A DNA stretch of 64,000 nt from Planctomycetota bacterium (lineage in GTDB: Bacteria > Planctomycetota > J058 > JAJDCP01), in the NCBI GenBank assembly GCA_029260765.1, contig JAJDCP010000019.1:1-64000 (forward strand), given 5' to 3'. Under the pieces are notes generated by a model. The model was not told the origin of the DNA. It saw only the letters and a list, made by a program, of their open reading frames with translations, and searched no databases. A program made the position numbers and the translations under genes. Positions 8,976 through 16,002 of the stretch are shown here, one piece after another (position 1 is the first letter of the stretch; each line of letters starts with the position of its first letter).

Positions 8976-9426
8976 AAAGCCGCCGAAGCTCTTCTCCGAT
9001 ACAGCCGGATGTCTTCTGTCGGTTCGAGTTGGGCGCTCTTTTGGGGAAGCGCATCCGCCGGCCGGGGATAGAGGTCACGCAGGCTTCCTGACCGGATGTG
9101 CCGGTCACCCTTCGGGGTCTCCCCCAGACGCTGTCCGTTTCGGACGGAGTGGGGAGAGGGTCGCGACGGATGCCGCCGGGCCGGGGTTTCGCGACCCCGT
9201 TCCTGGACGCCTGGACCGCCGTTCCTTGCCCGAACGATCCCCGGGAGCCGGAAGGCCCGGGGGCCTGGACGGCCGGCGAAAGACGGTGGCAGCTGGTCGC
9301 CGTCGACGATTTCTGGGCCTGGCCCCGCCCGGACGCCCCCTGGATCGCCGGGGGGGGGCCGGAACCGGGGACCGGGTCCGTAGCACGCTGCTTGGCAGCC
9401 GCACCGGGTGGGGCGGCTTTTTTTTT
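8976..9426 (+). ncRNA. Candidate structured non-coding RNA upstream of the paired reverse transcriptases
   Basis: No protein gene is plausible here, but the DNA is full of perfect stems. CGGAT 9006-9010 pairs with 9053-9057, enclosing GCGCT 9033-9037/9048-9052. Four stem-loops then abut with no linker: 9089-9107 (TGACCGG/CCGGTCA), 9108-9117 (CCC-TTCG-GGG), 9118-9157 (TCTCCCC/GGGGAGA around an inner stem 9131-9147) and 9158-9197 (GGGTCGCGA/TCGCGACCC). Further stems are 9321-9332/9348-9360 and 9387-9391/9395-9399. The region ends in an intrinsic terminator. AAAGCCGCC at 8976-8984 is complementary to 9412-9420, like retron a1/a2 ends. The octamer CCGGATGT recurs at 9005 and 9092. The 5' end is a guess; the position upstream of an RT matches retron and DRT ncRNAs. 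Confidence 0.6.
9398..9426 (+). terminator. Intrinsic terminator between the candidate ncRNA and the first RT gene
   Basis: GCCGC (9398-9402) pairs with GCGGC (9413-9417), extended inward by ACC/GGT-type pairs, and is followed by nine consecutive T (9418-9426). The next ATG is 11 bases on. The element would end most transcripts as a short RNA and let a fraction read through into the RT genes. An alternative stem 9387-9399 overlaps its 5' arm by two bases and could compete with it. Confidence 0.75.
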
Positions 9427-9436
9427 GGGGGGACGC

Positions 9437-10387
9437 ATGACGCACGTGGGCGTGCACGACCGCGCGGCGCTCGAGCTGCTGGCCGATTGGCTCGACCTCG
9501 ATGCGCAGCTCGTGCGCGAGGCCGTGCAGCTGTGCAGCGACGGGGGCTATCTGCGCAGAAGGACCTCTGCAGGACGCGCGTTGCAGGTCCCGCAAGGCGT
9601 GCTCTACACCCTGCACGCGCGCGCGCTCGAGCGCGTGCTGCGCTGCGCGCCGATCTCCAGCGCCGCCCACGGAGGGGTTCCGGGCCGCTCCATCGTCAGC
9701 CACGCGGCCACCCATCTCCCGCATGCGCGCGGCCTGCTGAAAATGGACCTGGCGCAGGCCTACACCAACCTGCCGCTCGAGGTGGTGTCGCGCAGCCTGC
9801 GACGCTGCCTGCGTCCCATCTGCCGGGAGATGCTGGTCGACGCCCCGACCCGCAAGCGCCTCGCGCTGCTGCTCGGCCGGCTGCTGACGGTGGACGGACA
9901 CCTGCCGACCGGCGGCCCCTGCTCGGCGGCATTGCTCAACCTGGCCTGCGCCGACTTCGACCGCGCGCTCGAGCGCATCGTCGCCCAGCGGCTGGGGAAA
10001 GACGGCCGCTACAGCCGCTATCTCGACGACCTGGTGGTCTCGACCCGCGGCTTCGACCTGCCCCGCAGCCTGATCGAAGCGATCGAGAACGCTGTGTACG
10101 GCTTCGACCTCGGTAAACCCAACCCGGCCAAGACGCGTTTTCTTCCGAGCGCCTGGGGCACCGACCGAGAGATCACCGGCATCGTCCACGATGGCCTCGG
10201 CTTTGCACTCAGCGGGCCACGGCTCGAGAAGCTGACGGCGCGCCTCGACGCTGCCCGCAGCGGCAAGGGCAACCCGCGGGCCATCGCCCGCGGCGTGCTG
10301 AATTTCCTGGGGCTGGTCTACGGCGTCGATCGCCTGCCCGCCAGCCTGGCCGCCGACGCGCGCGCATTGCTGCGGGGCCGGCCATGA
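9437..10387 (+). CDS. Reverse transcriptase A, small retron-like, YLDD active site
   Basis: A 316-residue RT. Recognisable motifs are HGGVPGRSIVSHAATH (about 78-93), the catalytic strand LLKMDLAQAYTNLP with Asp104, LPTGGPCSAALLN (156-168, matching the usual QGxPxS motif with Gln replaced by Gly), the catalytic box YSRYLDDLVVS with Asp197 and Asp198, and REITGIVHDG (244-253), which resembles the VTG-type motif of retron RTs. The start ATG follows GGGGGGACGC; the frame stays open upstream to 9098 but that part is the structured RNA region. It overlaps the second RT by ATGA. The length is retron-like; no maturase or endonuclease domain is present. Expected product: RNA-templated DNA, template probably the upstream RNA (inference). 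Confidence 0.9.
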   Translation: MTHVGVHDRAALELLADWLDLDAQLVREAVQLCSDGGYLRRRTSAGRALQVPQGVLYTLHARALERVLRCAPISSAAHGGVPGRSIVSHAATHLPHARGLLKMDLAQAYTNLPLEVVSRSLRRCLRPICREMLVDAPTRKRLALLLGRLLTVDGHLPTGGPCSAALLNLACADFDRALERIVAQRLGKDGRYSRYLDDLVVSTRGFDLPRSLIEAIENAVYGFDLGKPNPAKTRFLPSAWGTDREITGIVHDGLGFALSGPRLEKLTARLDAARSGKGNPRAIARGVLNFLGLVYGVDRLPASLAADARALLRGRP

Positions 10388-11403
10388 TGTTCTCGCGTGT
10401 GTACTCCCGCGCTTGCGTGACCCTGCTGGGGCGGTTGATCGGCTCCGAGCCCGACGCGCTCGAGGCGCGCCTCGACCAGCTGCGCGTCAGCGAGCCCTAC
10501 CAGAGTTTCTCGTTGCCCAAGGGACGCGGGGGCCAGCGCTTGATCGAGAGTCCGCATCCGACCTTGAAGCGGCTGCAGCGCGCGCTGCTGGACGGCCTGT
10601 TCTACCGGGCCAGCTTTGCCTACGACTGCCACGGTTTTGTGCCCGGCCGCTCCATCGTCAGCCACGCGCGGCTGCACTGCCGCCAGCAAAGCCTGGTGAA
10701 CTACGACATCGCGGACGCGTTCCCTTCGGTCAGCCGACGCCGGGTGCGGGTCTCGCTGGAGCGCAGGTTGGGACATGTACTGAAGCATCGCGCCCCGCGG
10801 GCGACCCGGCCCGAACGCGAAGAGCTGCTCGAGCTGCTCAGCGACCTGTGCACTTGGCAGGACCGCTTGCCGCAGGGCGCTCCGACCTCCGGGGCGTTGC
10901 TCAACTTTGCCCTGGCCCCCCTCGACCGTAAGCTGCGGAAGGCCTGCCGAGCCTGGCAGGAGCAGGGCCTGGGCGGCATGGTCTATTCCCGCTATGCCGA
11001 CGACCTGACGCTCAGCAGCCGCGGCGCGTTGCCTGCTGATGTCGATGCGGTGATGCGCAAGGCCATCCTGCAGGCCGGCTTCCGCTTCCACCCTGCCAAA
11101 GTCCACCGGGCGCGGCGCGCCAAGGGTCAGGCGCTCCGTATCTGCGGGATCGATGTCGACGGGGACCGGCTGCGTCTGCCACGCAAGACCCTGAAACGCT
11201 ACCGAGCCGTGCTGCACCACGCGTTCTGTGCGGACAGCCTGTCCGACTCTGAGCGCGGGAAGTTGTACGGCATCTCCGGCCTTGTACAGATGGTCTACCA
11301 GGGCTGGCCGGCCGCTCTGGACGGTCCCTGGCAGCTGTTGCAGGCGCGCCACGATCTCGGGGGCCTGCCCGAACCACACACGACCAGCCCCAGCGGCTAC
11401 TGA
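10384..11403 (+). CDS. Reverse transcriptase B, small retron-like, YADD active site
   Basis: A 339-residue RT with all canonical motifs. The fingers segment is FSLPKGRGGQRLIESPHPTL (42-61), followed by LKRLQRALLDGLF, CHGFVPGRSIVSHA (82-95), NYDIADAFPSVS with Asp108, LPQGAPTSGALLN (162-174), YSRYADDLTLSS with Asp206/Asp207, and LRICGIDVDGDRLRLPRKTL (251-270) in the place of the retron VTG motif. Compared with RT A it is closer to standard retron RTs. The start overlaps the RT A stop (ATGA), so the two are translated together and may form a complex. It shares a 24-base identical stretch with RT A over the PGRSIVSHA motif (9683-9706 and 10645-10668). Confidence 0.93.
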   Translation: MMFSRVYSRACVTLLGRLIGSEPDALEARLDQLRVSEPYQSFSLPKGRGGQRLIESPHPTLKRLQRALLDGLFYRASFAYDCHGFVPGRSIVSHARLHCRQQSLVNYDIADAFPSVSRRRVRVSLERRLGHVLKHRAPRATRPEREELLELLSDLCTWQDRLPQGAPTSGALLNFALAPLDRKLRKACRAWQEQGLGGMVYSRYADDLTLSSRGALPADVDAVMRKAILQAGFRFHPAKVHRARRAKGQALRICGIDVDGDRLRLPRKTLKRYRAVLHHAFCADSLSDSERGKLYGISGLVQMVYQGWPAALDGPWQLLQARHDLGGLPEPHTTSPSGY

Positions 11404-11412
11404 GGAAGCGCT

Positions 11413-12327
11413 ATGTCCGAGCCACGCCGCCTCGCCATCGAGTTGCTCGCCCTGCGGCTCGCGGAACCCCTGAGCCTGTCCAGCGCCGCCCTGGCCGAAC
11501 GCCTGCGCGGCGACGCCCGCCCTGCTGCCCTGGCCCGCTTCCTGGCGGCGCTGGAGGCGTACGGCTTCAGCTTGATCGGCAAGGCGGCCTGGAGGATGGC
11601 GGCGGACGGACAGGCAGCCAGCCACAGCTGGCTCGCCTCCGGCCTCAATCCACTGGAGAGCGAGGAGCTCGCGGCCCTGCAGAAAGACCTGGCAGCCTCG
11701 CCGCGCCTGGTAGATGGCTTGCGGCGCCTGCTCGAACAGCCAGCACCGCCCGCAGTCGATGCAGAGCCGCTGCGCATCGCCAAACGCTTGCTGCGCCTGC
11801 TGCAACGACCGCAATCGCTCGAGGAGGCGTGCCTGGAAGGAGCTGCAGACCGCGCGCTGCAGGCCGGCCTCAAGCATCTGCGCCAGCTCGACAAGAGCCG
11901 ACTGGCCGCGCGCATCGAGAAGCACCGCCCTGCGCCCAGTGTTCTGGAGCGGCGGCGTGCGGGTGTGAGCATCTGCGGAGGGGAAGTGGAACGGGACGAC
12001 GGCTCGTGCGTCGAGGTGCGGCCCTTCCTGGTCGGCCGACGCCCGCTCGGGCGGCCGGGGATCGGACGCATCGAGGCCCTGCACAGAGCCAGAAAGGCGG
12101 GCTGGCGGCTGCCCGGCTACGAGCAGATGTTGTGGCTGGCACGGACCCATCCACGCGCGGTCAGCCTGCCCGCGACCCGCCAGGCCTGGCTGCGCAACGG
12201 ACGGCGGCATCAAGGACGCCTGTACGGTGCCGCCCTGCAACTCAAGGCGCCCCACCGACGCACCTGGCTCCCGGGACACCTGCCGGGTCCGCAGCTGGTC
12301 GTCTATGGTGTGCTGGACCTGGCCTGA
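11413..12327 (+). CDS. Third gene of the RT operon, unknown protein
   Basis: A 304-residue protein beginning 9 bases after RT B, with AGGAAG before its ATG. Residues 1-65 resemble a small helical, possibly winged-helix, DNA-binding unit. The middle is Leu/Ala/Arg-rich helix. The last 110 residues contain SICGGEVERDDGSCVEVRPF, then FLVGRRPLGR and WRLPGYEQMLWLAR. The order GG, VxVxPF, R-PxxR and RLP-x-EQ is loosely like the formylglycine-generating-enzyme/C-type-lectin fold, which is used by targets of diversity-generating retroelements. That resemblance is weak and no template or variable repeat was found. Its tight linkage suggests an accessory or effector role. It faces the next minus-strand gene with a 15-base gap. 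Confidence 0.75.
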   Translation: MSEPRRLAIELLALRLAEPLSLSSAALAERLRGDARPAALARFLAALEAYGFSLIGKAAWRMAADGQAASHSWLASGLNPLESEELAALQKDLAASPRLVDGLRRLLEQPAPPAVDAEPLRIAKRLLRLLQRPQSLEEACLEGAADRALQAGLKHLRQLDKSRLAARIEKHRPAPSVLERRRAGVSICGGEVERDDGSCVEVRPFLVGRRPLGRPGIGRIEALHRARKAGWRLPGYEQMLWLARTHPRAVSLPATRQAWLRNGRRHQGRLYGAALQLKAPHRRTWLPGHLPGPQLVVYGVLDLA

Positions 12328-12342
12328 AGCAGCGCCCGGCGG

Positions 12343-13209
12343 CTACTCCTGGTCGCCGGCCAGGAATTCCTCCAGCTGCTGATAGAACCACTCGCGCGCG
12401 TCGAGCTGCACGAAGTGCCGGGCCTCCGCGTGGAACACCACGCGGTGCTCGGGAATCAGGGCCATCTGTCCGCGGTAGGCCTGCTCGATGCTCGCCCGCT
12501 GCGCATCATCCCGCGCCAGGCCCGTCGCCCCCAGCAACAACACCGGCGACTGGATACGTGCGACTTGTGCGCGCAGGTCGACGTGCATCATCTCATAGGC
12601 TGCCTGGCCGACGGCTTTCGGATCGGACAGGTTGCTCTGGGCGGCGACATGCTCGATGTCGGCGGGATCCTGGATCATCCAGGAGAGGTTGGCGGGGTTG
12701 ACCTGCGCATACTGCTCCTGCGTCAAACCCGCGAACCGGGCGCGCAAAGCCTGCGCCTGAGTCTCCACGACGGCGCTGTCCGCGCCGGGCACCAGCAGCG
12801 CGGTGTAGTAGGGCAAGCCATCGACGGCCACCAGCGGCCCCACACTCTGCGGCGCGTGACAGCCCAGCCACAGAGCCATAAACGCCCCCAGGCTGTGGCC
12901 GATCACCACCGGCTGCGCCAGTTTCTGCGCCTCGATGTAGCCGAGCAGGGCGTCACGGATGGTCTCGAGGAAGGGCTCGGGCAACGCGGGCTGACCCGCA
13001 AACCCGGCCAACGTGAAGACGTGGCAGGTGTAGCGGTCGGACAGGGCCTCCACAGTTCCATCCCAGACGTTGCCGCCGCAGCCGAGGCCGGGAATCAACA
13101 GCACCGGCGGGCCCGACCCGTGCACCTCGACGCTGAAGGCTTGCGGATCTTCGCTCTCCTGGGCCAGCAGCCCCAGGCATACGAGACTCCAAAGAATCAC
13201 GGCGCGCAT
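12343..13209 (-). CDS. Secreted alpha/beta-fold hydrolase
   Basis: A 288-residue protein. The start at 13209 has a perfect AGGAGG site and opens with a short signal peptide (MRAVILWSLVCLGLLAQ). The core shows the oxyanion region LLIPGLGCGGNVWD, the nucleophile elbow VVIGHSLGA (Ser in GxSxG), and near the C-terminus HAEARHFVQLDARE, carrying the likely catalytic His. It matches esterases/lipases of the alpha/beta-hydrolase 1 family. The substrate cannot be predicted. It is divergent from the metallopeptidase gene at 13298. Confidence 0.88.
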   Translation of the reverse strand: MRAVILWSLVCLGLLAQESEDPQAFSVEVHGSGPPVLLIPGLGCGGNVWDGTVEALSDRYTCHVFTLAGFAGQPALPEPFLETIRDALLGYIEAQKLAQPVVIGHSLGAFMALWLGCHAPQSVGPLVAVDGLPYYTALLVPGADSAVVETQAQALRARFAGLTQEQYAQVNPANLSWMIQDPADIEHVAAQSNLSDPKAVGQAAYEMMHVDLRAQVARIQSPVLLLGATGLARDDAQRASIEQAYRGQMALIPEHRVVFHAEARHFVQLDAREWFYQQLEEFLAGDQE

Positions 13210-13297
13210 TGAAGTCCTCCTTAGAGTGGTACGTCCCATCGTATCAGAGACCCGCGATGATGTAGAATGGTCGTGGCTTGCCAAGGGGGACTCTCGC

Positions 13298-14482
13298 ATG
13301 AAGCTCTGGACCACACTCCTGCTGCTCGCTGCAGCAGCGAGCGCCGACACCGTCATCGCCTCGGGCATACTCGGCCCGGGGATTCCCAGCGTTGCGGTAG
13401 AGGCAGAGTTGTCCGGCGTCGTCTGCCTGCAGCTCGACGGCGAGCGCGGAGACCTCGATCTGCTACTCAACGGGCGGCGCGCCGACGGCGTCGGTCCCGA
13501 CGAGTTGTTGTTCGGCGAAGTCGACGGCGCCTTCCGCACTGAGGTGGTCTGGCGGCGCGGTGCCCCGGGCGACTACACGCTATCCGCCCTGGTGGGCGAG
13601 CGACTCGGAGCGGCCAACGACGGAGCCCACCTCGCCCTCGAGGCCGACCAGCAGCTCGGACTGTGGCGGCTGCCCGACTCGAAACACGCGGCTCTGCAGC
13701 TCCACATCGACGGACCCGGCACGCGCTGGTTCGTGCTCGATGCCCGCCTGGATATTCTCGCAGCACCGGAGCTGCAGCACTGTTCGGTGCCCCTGGCGAG
13801 CGCTCCCACCTGGTTGGTCCTGCTGTTGCCCGAAGGAAGCCCTGCCGCCGCCTGGGACCTGCAGGTCCAAGGGGCGCCCCTCGCGATCCAGGACGCCTTC
13901 CTCGCCGAGCTCGCGACCGAGCCCCAACAGCAGGCTGTGCTCGAGTCTTTCCGGCGCCAGCCGGACGGCCGCGCCATGCTGCGCTACCTCGCCGAGTACC
14001 CTGGCGGCTATCCGCTCAAGCTCAAGTCCGAGGCCGGCCTGATGATCGGCGGTGTCGAGCGCTTCGGCGGCTATGATGGCTTCCGCGGTGAGCTGATCGT
14101 CAATCCCACCAAAAGCGAGCACGTCGAGAACCCGCTTGAGCTGCTCGACACGGTCGCCCACGAGCTGCTGCATGCGATTCTGGACCTGCCACGCGAAGCA
14201 GACTTCCCGTTCGCCACGGATGTGCTCGACTCGCAGATCGACCCGCGCCTGCGACGCTTGAACGGCCTGCTGAACAAGCGGCGCGTGCGGGGCGAGCTCA
14301 AGACCTACCTCGAACAGGAATACGGCGACGGCATCAGCAACCCGGAGGACGAGTACATCGACATCAATGCTGCCGCCCAACGCCTGGTGATCAAGATCGT
14401 CGAAGCCGCGCTCGAAGACACCGGCTTCGGCTACGAGACCCAGGTCTTCGAGAACGAGCGCGCACGCGAATCCGGCAAATGA
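13298..14482 (+). CDS. Secreted zinc metallopeptidase-like protein
   Basis: A 394-residue protein with an N-terminal signal peptide (MKLWTTLLLLAAAASADT). Residues 30-190 are beta-rich and resemble Ig or pre-peptidase-type domains. The segment DTVAHELLHAIL (about 284-295) contains the zinc-binding HExxH motif, preceded by IVNPTKSEHVENP and followed by acidic and aromatic residues that may give the third ligand. The peptidase family is not clear and activity is inferred from the motif only. The stop overlaps the start of the RsmB-like gene (ATGA), so both share a transcript though they have no obvious common function. Confidence 0.65.
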   Translation: MKLWTTLLLLAAAASADTVIASGILGPGIPSVAVEAELSGVVCLQLDGERGDLDLLLNGRRADGVGPDELLFGEVDGAFRTEVVWRRGAPGDYTLSALVGERLGAANDGAHLALEADQQLGLWRLPDSKHAALQLHIDGPGTRWFVLDARLDILAAPELQHCSVPLASAPTWLVLLLPEGSPAAAWDLQVQGAPLAIQDAFLAELATEPQQQAVLESFRRQPDGRAMLRYLAEYPGGYPLKLKSEAGLMIGGVERFGGYDGFRGELIVNPTKSEHVENPLELLDTVAHELLHAILDLPREADFPFATDVLDSQIDPRLRRLNGLLNKRRVRGELKTYLEQEYGDGISNPEDEYIDINAAAQRLVIKIVEAALEDTGFGYETQVFENERARESGK

Positions 14483-15852
14483 GCCGTCCTGGCAAGGCCC
14501 TCCGCACGGCCTTCCGAACCCTGCTTCCTCTCCTGCCCACGCGCGCCGGAGCCGCCCCTTCCGGGCCGCCGAGTCGCCAGGCGCTGGACGCAGGCTTGAG
14601 CGGCCTGCAGCAAGGCCAGGCGCGGGTCAGCGCCCAGGTGTACGGCACGCTCCGCCGCCTGCGCAGCCTCGAATACCTGTTGGGATGCGTCGCCCGCCGC
14701 GCCCTGAAAGGCCGCAACCCTGAGCTGCGCGCGGCCCTGCTGCTGGGCGCCTGGGGATGGCTGTGCAGCGAGCCGCCGCCCGGCTGGAGCGACCGGGTGG
14801 CGCGGCTCCTCAAGGGCAACAAAGACCGGCAGCGTGTCGCCCGCGTGCTGACTGATCTGGCCGGAATCATCACACGGCACGGAGAGGTCCAGCCCGAAGA
14901 CATCGCCGCAGGTCGTGCGCTGCCCGGAGTGCGCCGCGGGGCGATCCTGGCCGAGCCGCTGCTCGAGCTGGGCAACCGCAGCCTGGCGACCCGCCTCGGC
15001 ATCGTCCACAGCTATCCCGACGCCCTGGTCGCCAGCTGGCTCGCGGCCTTCGGCGAGCCGAGCACGCGCGCGGTCTGCCGGGCTGGAAACCAGCCACCGC
15101 CCCTGTTCCTCCGGGTCCACCGGGGCCGCAGCACGGCGGAAGCCCTGGCCGCGCAGTTGGCCGACGAAGGCATCGAAGCGCAGCAGCCCGAGGGGGCTCC
15201 CGAGGCTCTGCGGCTCCTGCGGGGGCGGGGGAGCTTCCGCGGCAGCCCGACTTTTCGACAGGGGCTGTTCAGCGTGCAAGATCTGACCAGCCAACAACCC
15301 GCCCGGCTGCTCGACCCCGCGCCCGGCGAGCGGGTGCTCGACCTGTGCGCGGCGCCCGGGGGCAAGGCCTCCCAGATGGCCGAGGGCGGCGCGCAGGTCG
15401 TCGCCTGCGACATCCACCCTGGCAGACTACGCAAAGTCACGCGCGGCGCGGAGCGACTGGGCGTGCAGCTCGATTGCCAGCGGCTCGACGGCCGGGACCC
15501 CGCACAGCTCGCCCGCCTCGGCCGCTTCCCTGCCGTGCTCGTCGACGCCCCCTGCTCGAACACGGGCGTGCTGCGGCGCAGGCCCGAGGCGCGCTGGCGC
15601 TTCAGTCCCAAGGGCCAGCAAAGACACGTGCGCGACCAGACTGCTCTGCTGGAAGCCTCATGGAGTGCGGTGGAAGCCGGCGGGCGGCTGGTCTATTCGG
15701 TCTGTTCCTTGCAGCCCGATGAGGGCCCGGGCGTGCTTGCAGGCTTCCTGTCCCGCCACGCGGACGCACGCCTGGTCCGGCAGCTCTGGTTCCTACCCCA
15801 TCCCGAGTGCGGAGACGGCGGCTTCCAGGCGCGGTTGGATAAGGCGGGCTGA
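14479..15852 (+). CDS. RsmB/Sun-type RNA (cytosine-C5) methyltransferase
   Basis: A 457-residue protein. The N-terminal part is helical and NusB-like. The C-terminal Rossmann methyltransferase has the SAM loop VLDLCAAPGGKASQMAEGG (about 290-308), motif IV DAPCSNTGVLRRRPE and motif VI YSVCSLQPDEGPGV, the two Cys-containing motifs typical of m5C RNA methyltransferases. The usual target of RsmB is C967 of 16S rRNA. The start at 14479 overlaps the preceding stop. Length matches the family. Confidence 0.9.
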   Translation: MSRPGKALRTAFRTLLPLLPTRAGAAPSGPPSRQALDAGLSGLQQGQARVSAQVYGTLRRLRSLEYLLGCVARRALKGRNPELRAALLLGAWGWLCSEPPPGWSDRVARLLKGNKDRQRVARVLTDLAGIITRHGEVQPEDIAAGRALPGVRRGAILAEPLLELGNRSLATRLGIVHSYPDALVASWLAAFGEPSTRAVCRAGNQPPPLFLRVHRGRSTAEALAAQLADEGIEAQQPEGAPEALRLLRGRGSFRGSPTFRQGLFSVQDLTSQQPARLLDPAPGERVLDLCAAPGGKASQMAEGGAQVVACDIHPGRLRKVTRGAERLGVQLDCQRLDGRDPAQLARLGRFPAVLVDAPCSNTGVLRRRPEARWRFSPKGQQRHVRDQTALLEASWSAVEAGGRLVYSVCSLQPDEGPGVLAGFLSRHADARLVRQLWFLPHPECGDGGFQARLDKAG

Positions 15853-16002
15853 ACCGAGGCGCACACGCAGCCGGCGATAGAAGGTGGCCAGTAACCGCTT
15901 CCAGACGGGCACGCCCGCCAGGCTGAGAGAGGGATGCAGCAGGTAGAGCGCGAGCTGGCGGCGGAGGACGAGCCGCAGCTGATCGCGTTGGAGGGATCCG
16001 TC
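15853..16002. other. Short intergenic gap with a coding-like but start-less minus-strand frame
   Basis: Between convergent genes the minus strand reads DQLRLVLRRQLALYLLHP and then SLSLAGVPVWKRLL, which looks protein-like, but the frame has no start codon with a ribosome site after its upstream stop and ends inside the methyltransferase gene. It could be a gene remnant. Confidence 0.25.

Noticed and set aside
9098..9436. Earlier in-frame start for RT A
   Set aside because: The extra 113 codons coincide with perfect hairpins and the terminator, and the encoded peptide is Gly/Pro/Arg low complexity; GGGGGGACGC precedes the ATG at 9437.
8867..10189. N-terminal extension of the double kinase through the RT locus
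   Set aside because: The extension is antisense to RT A and to the structured RNA, has low-complexity composition and no domain; the start at 8866 begins a normal kinase N-terminus.
9437..11403. Direct assignment to DRT3 or to a named retron type
   Set aside because: Both RTs are retron-sized and lack visible UG-type extensions; subtype assignment needs a phylogeny that I cannot run.
8976..12327. Reading the RT locus as a diversity-generating retroelement
   Set aside because: No template/variable repeat pair was found by eye, DGRs have one RT, and the third gene's lectin-like resemblance is weak.
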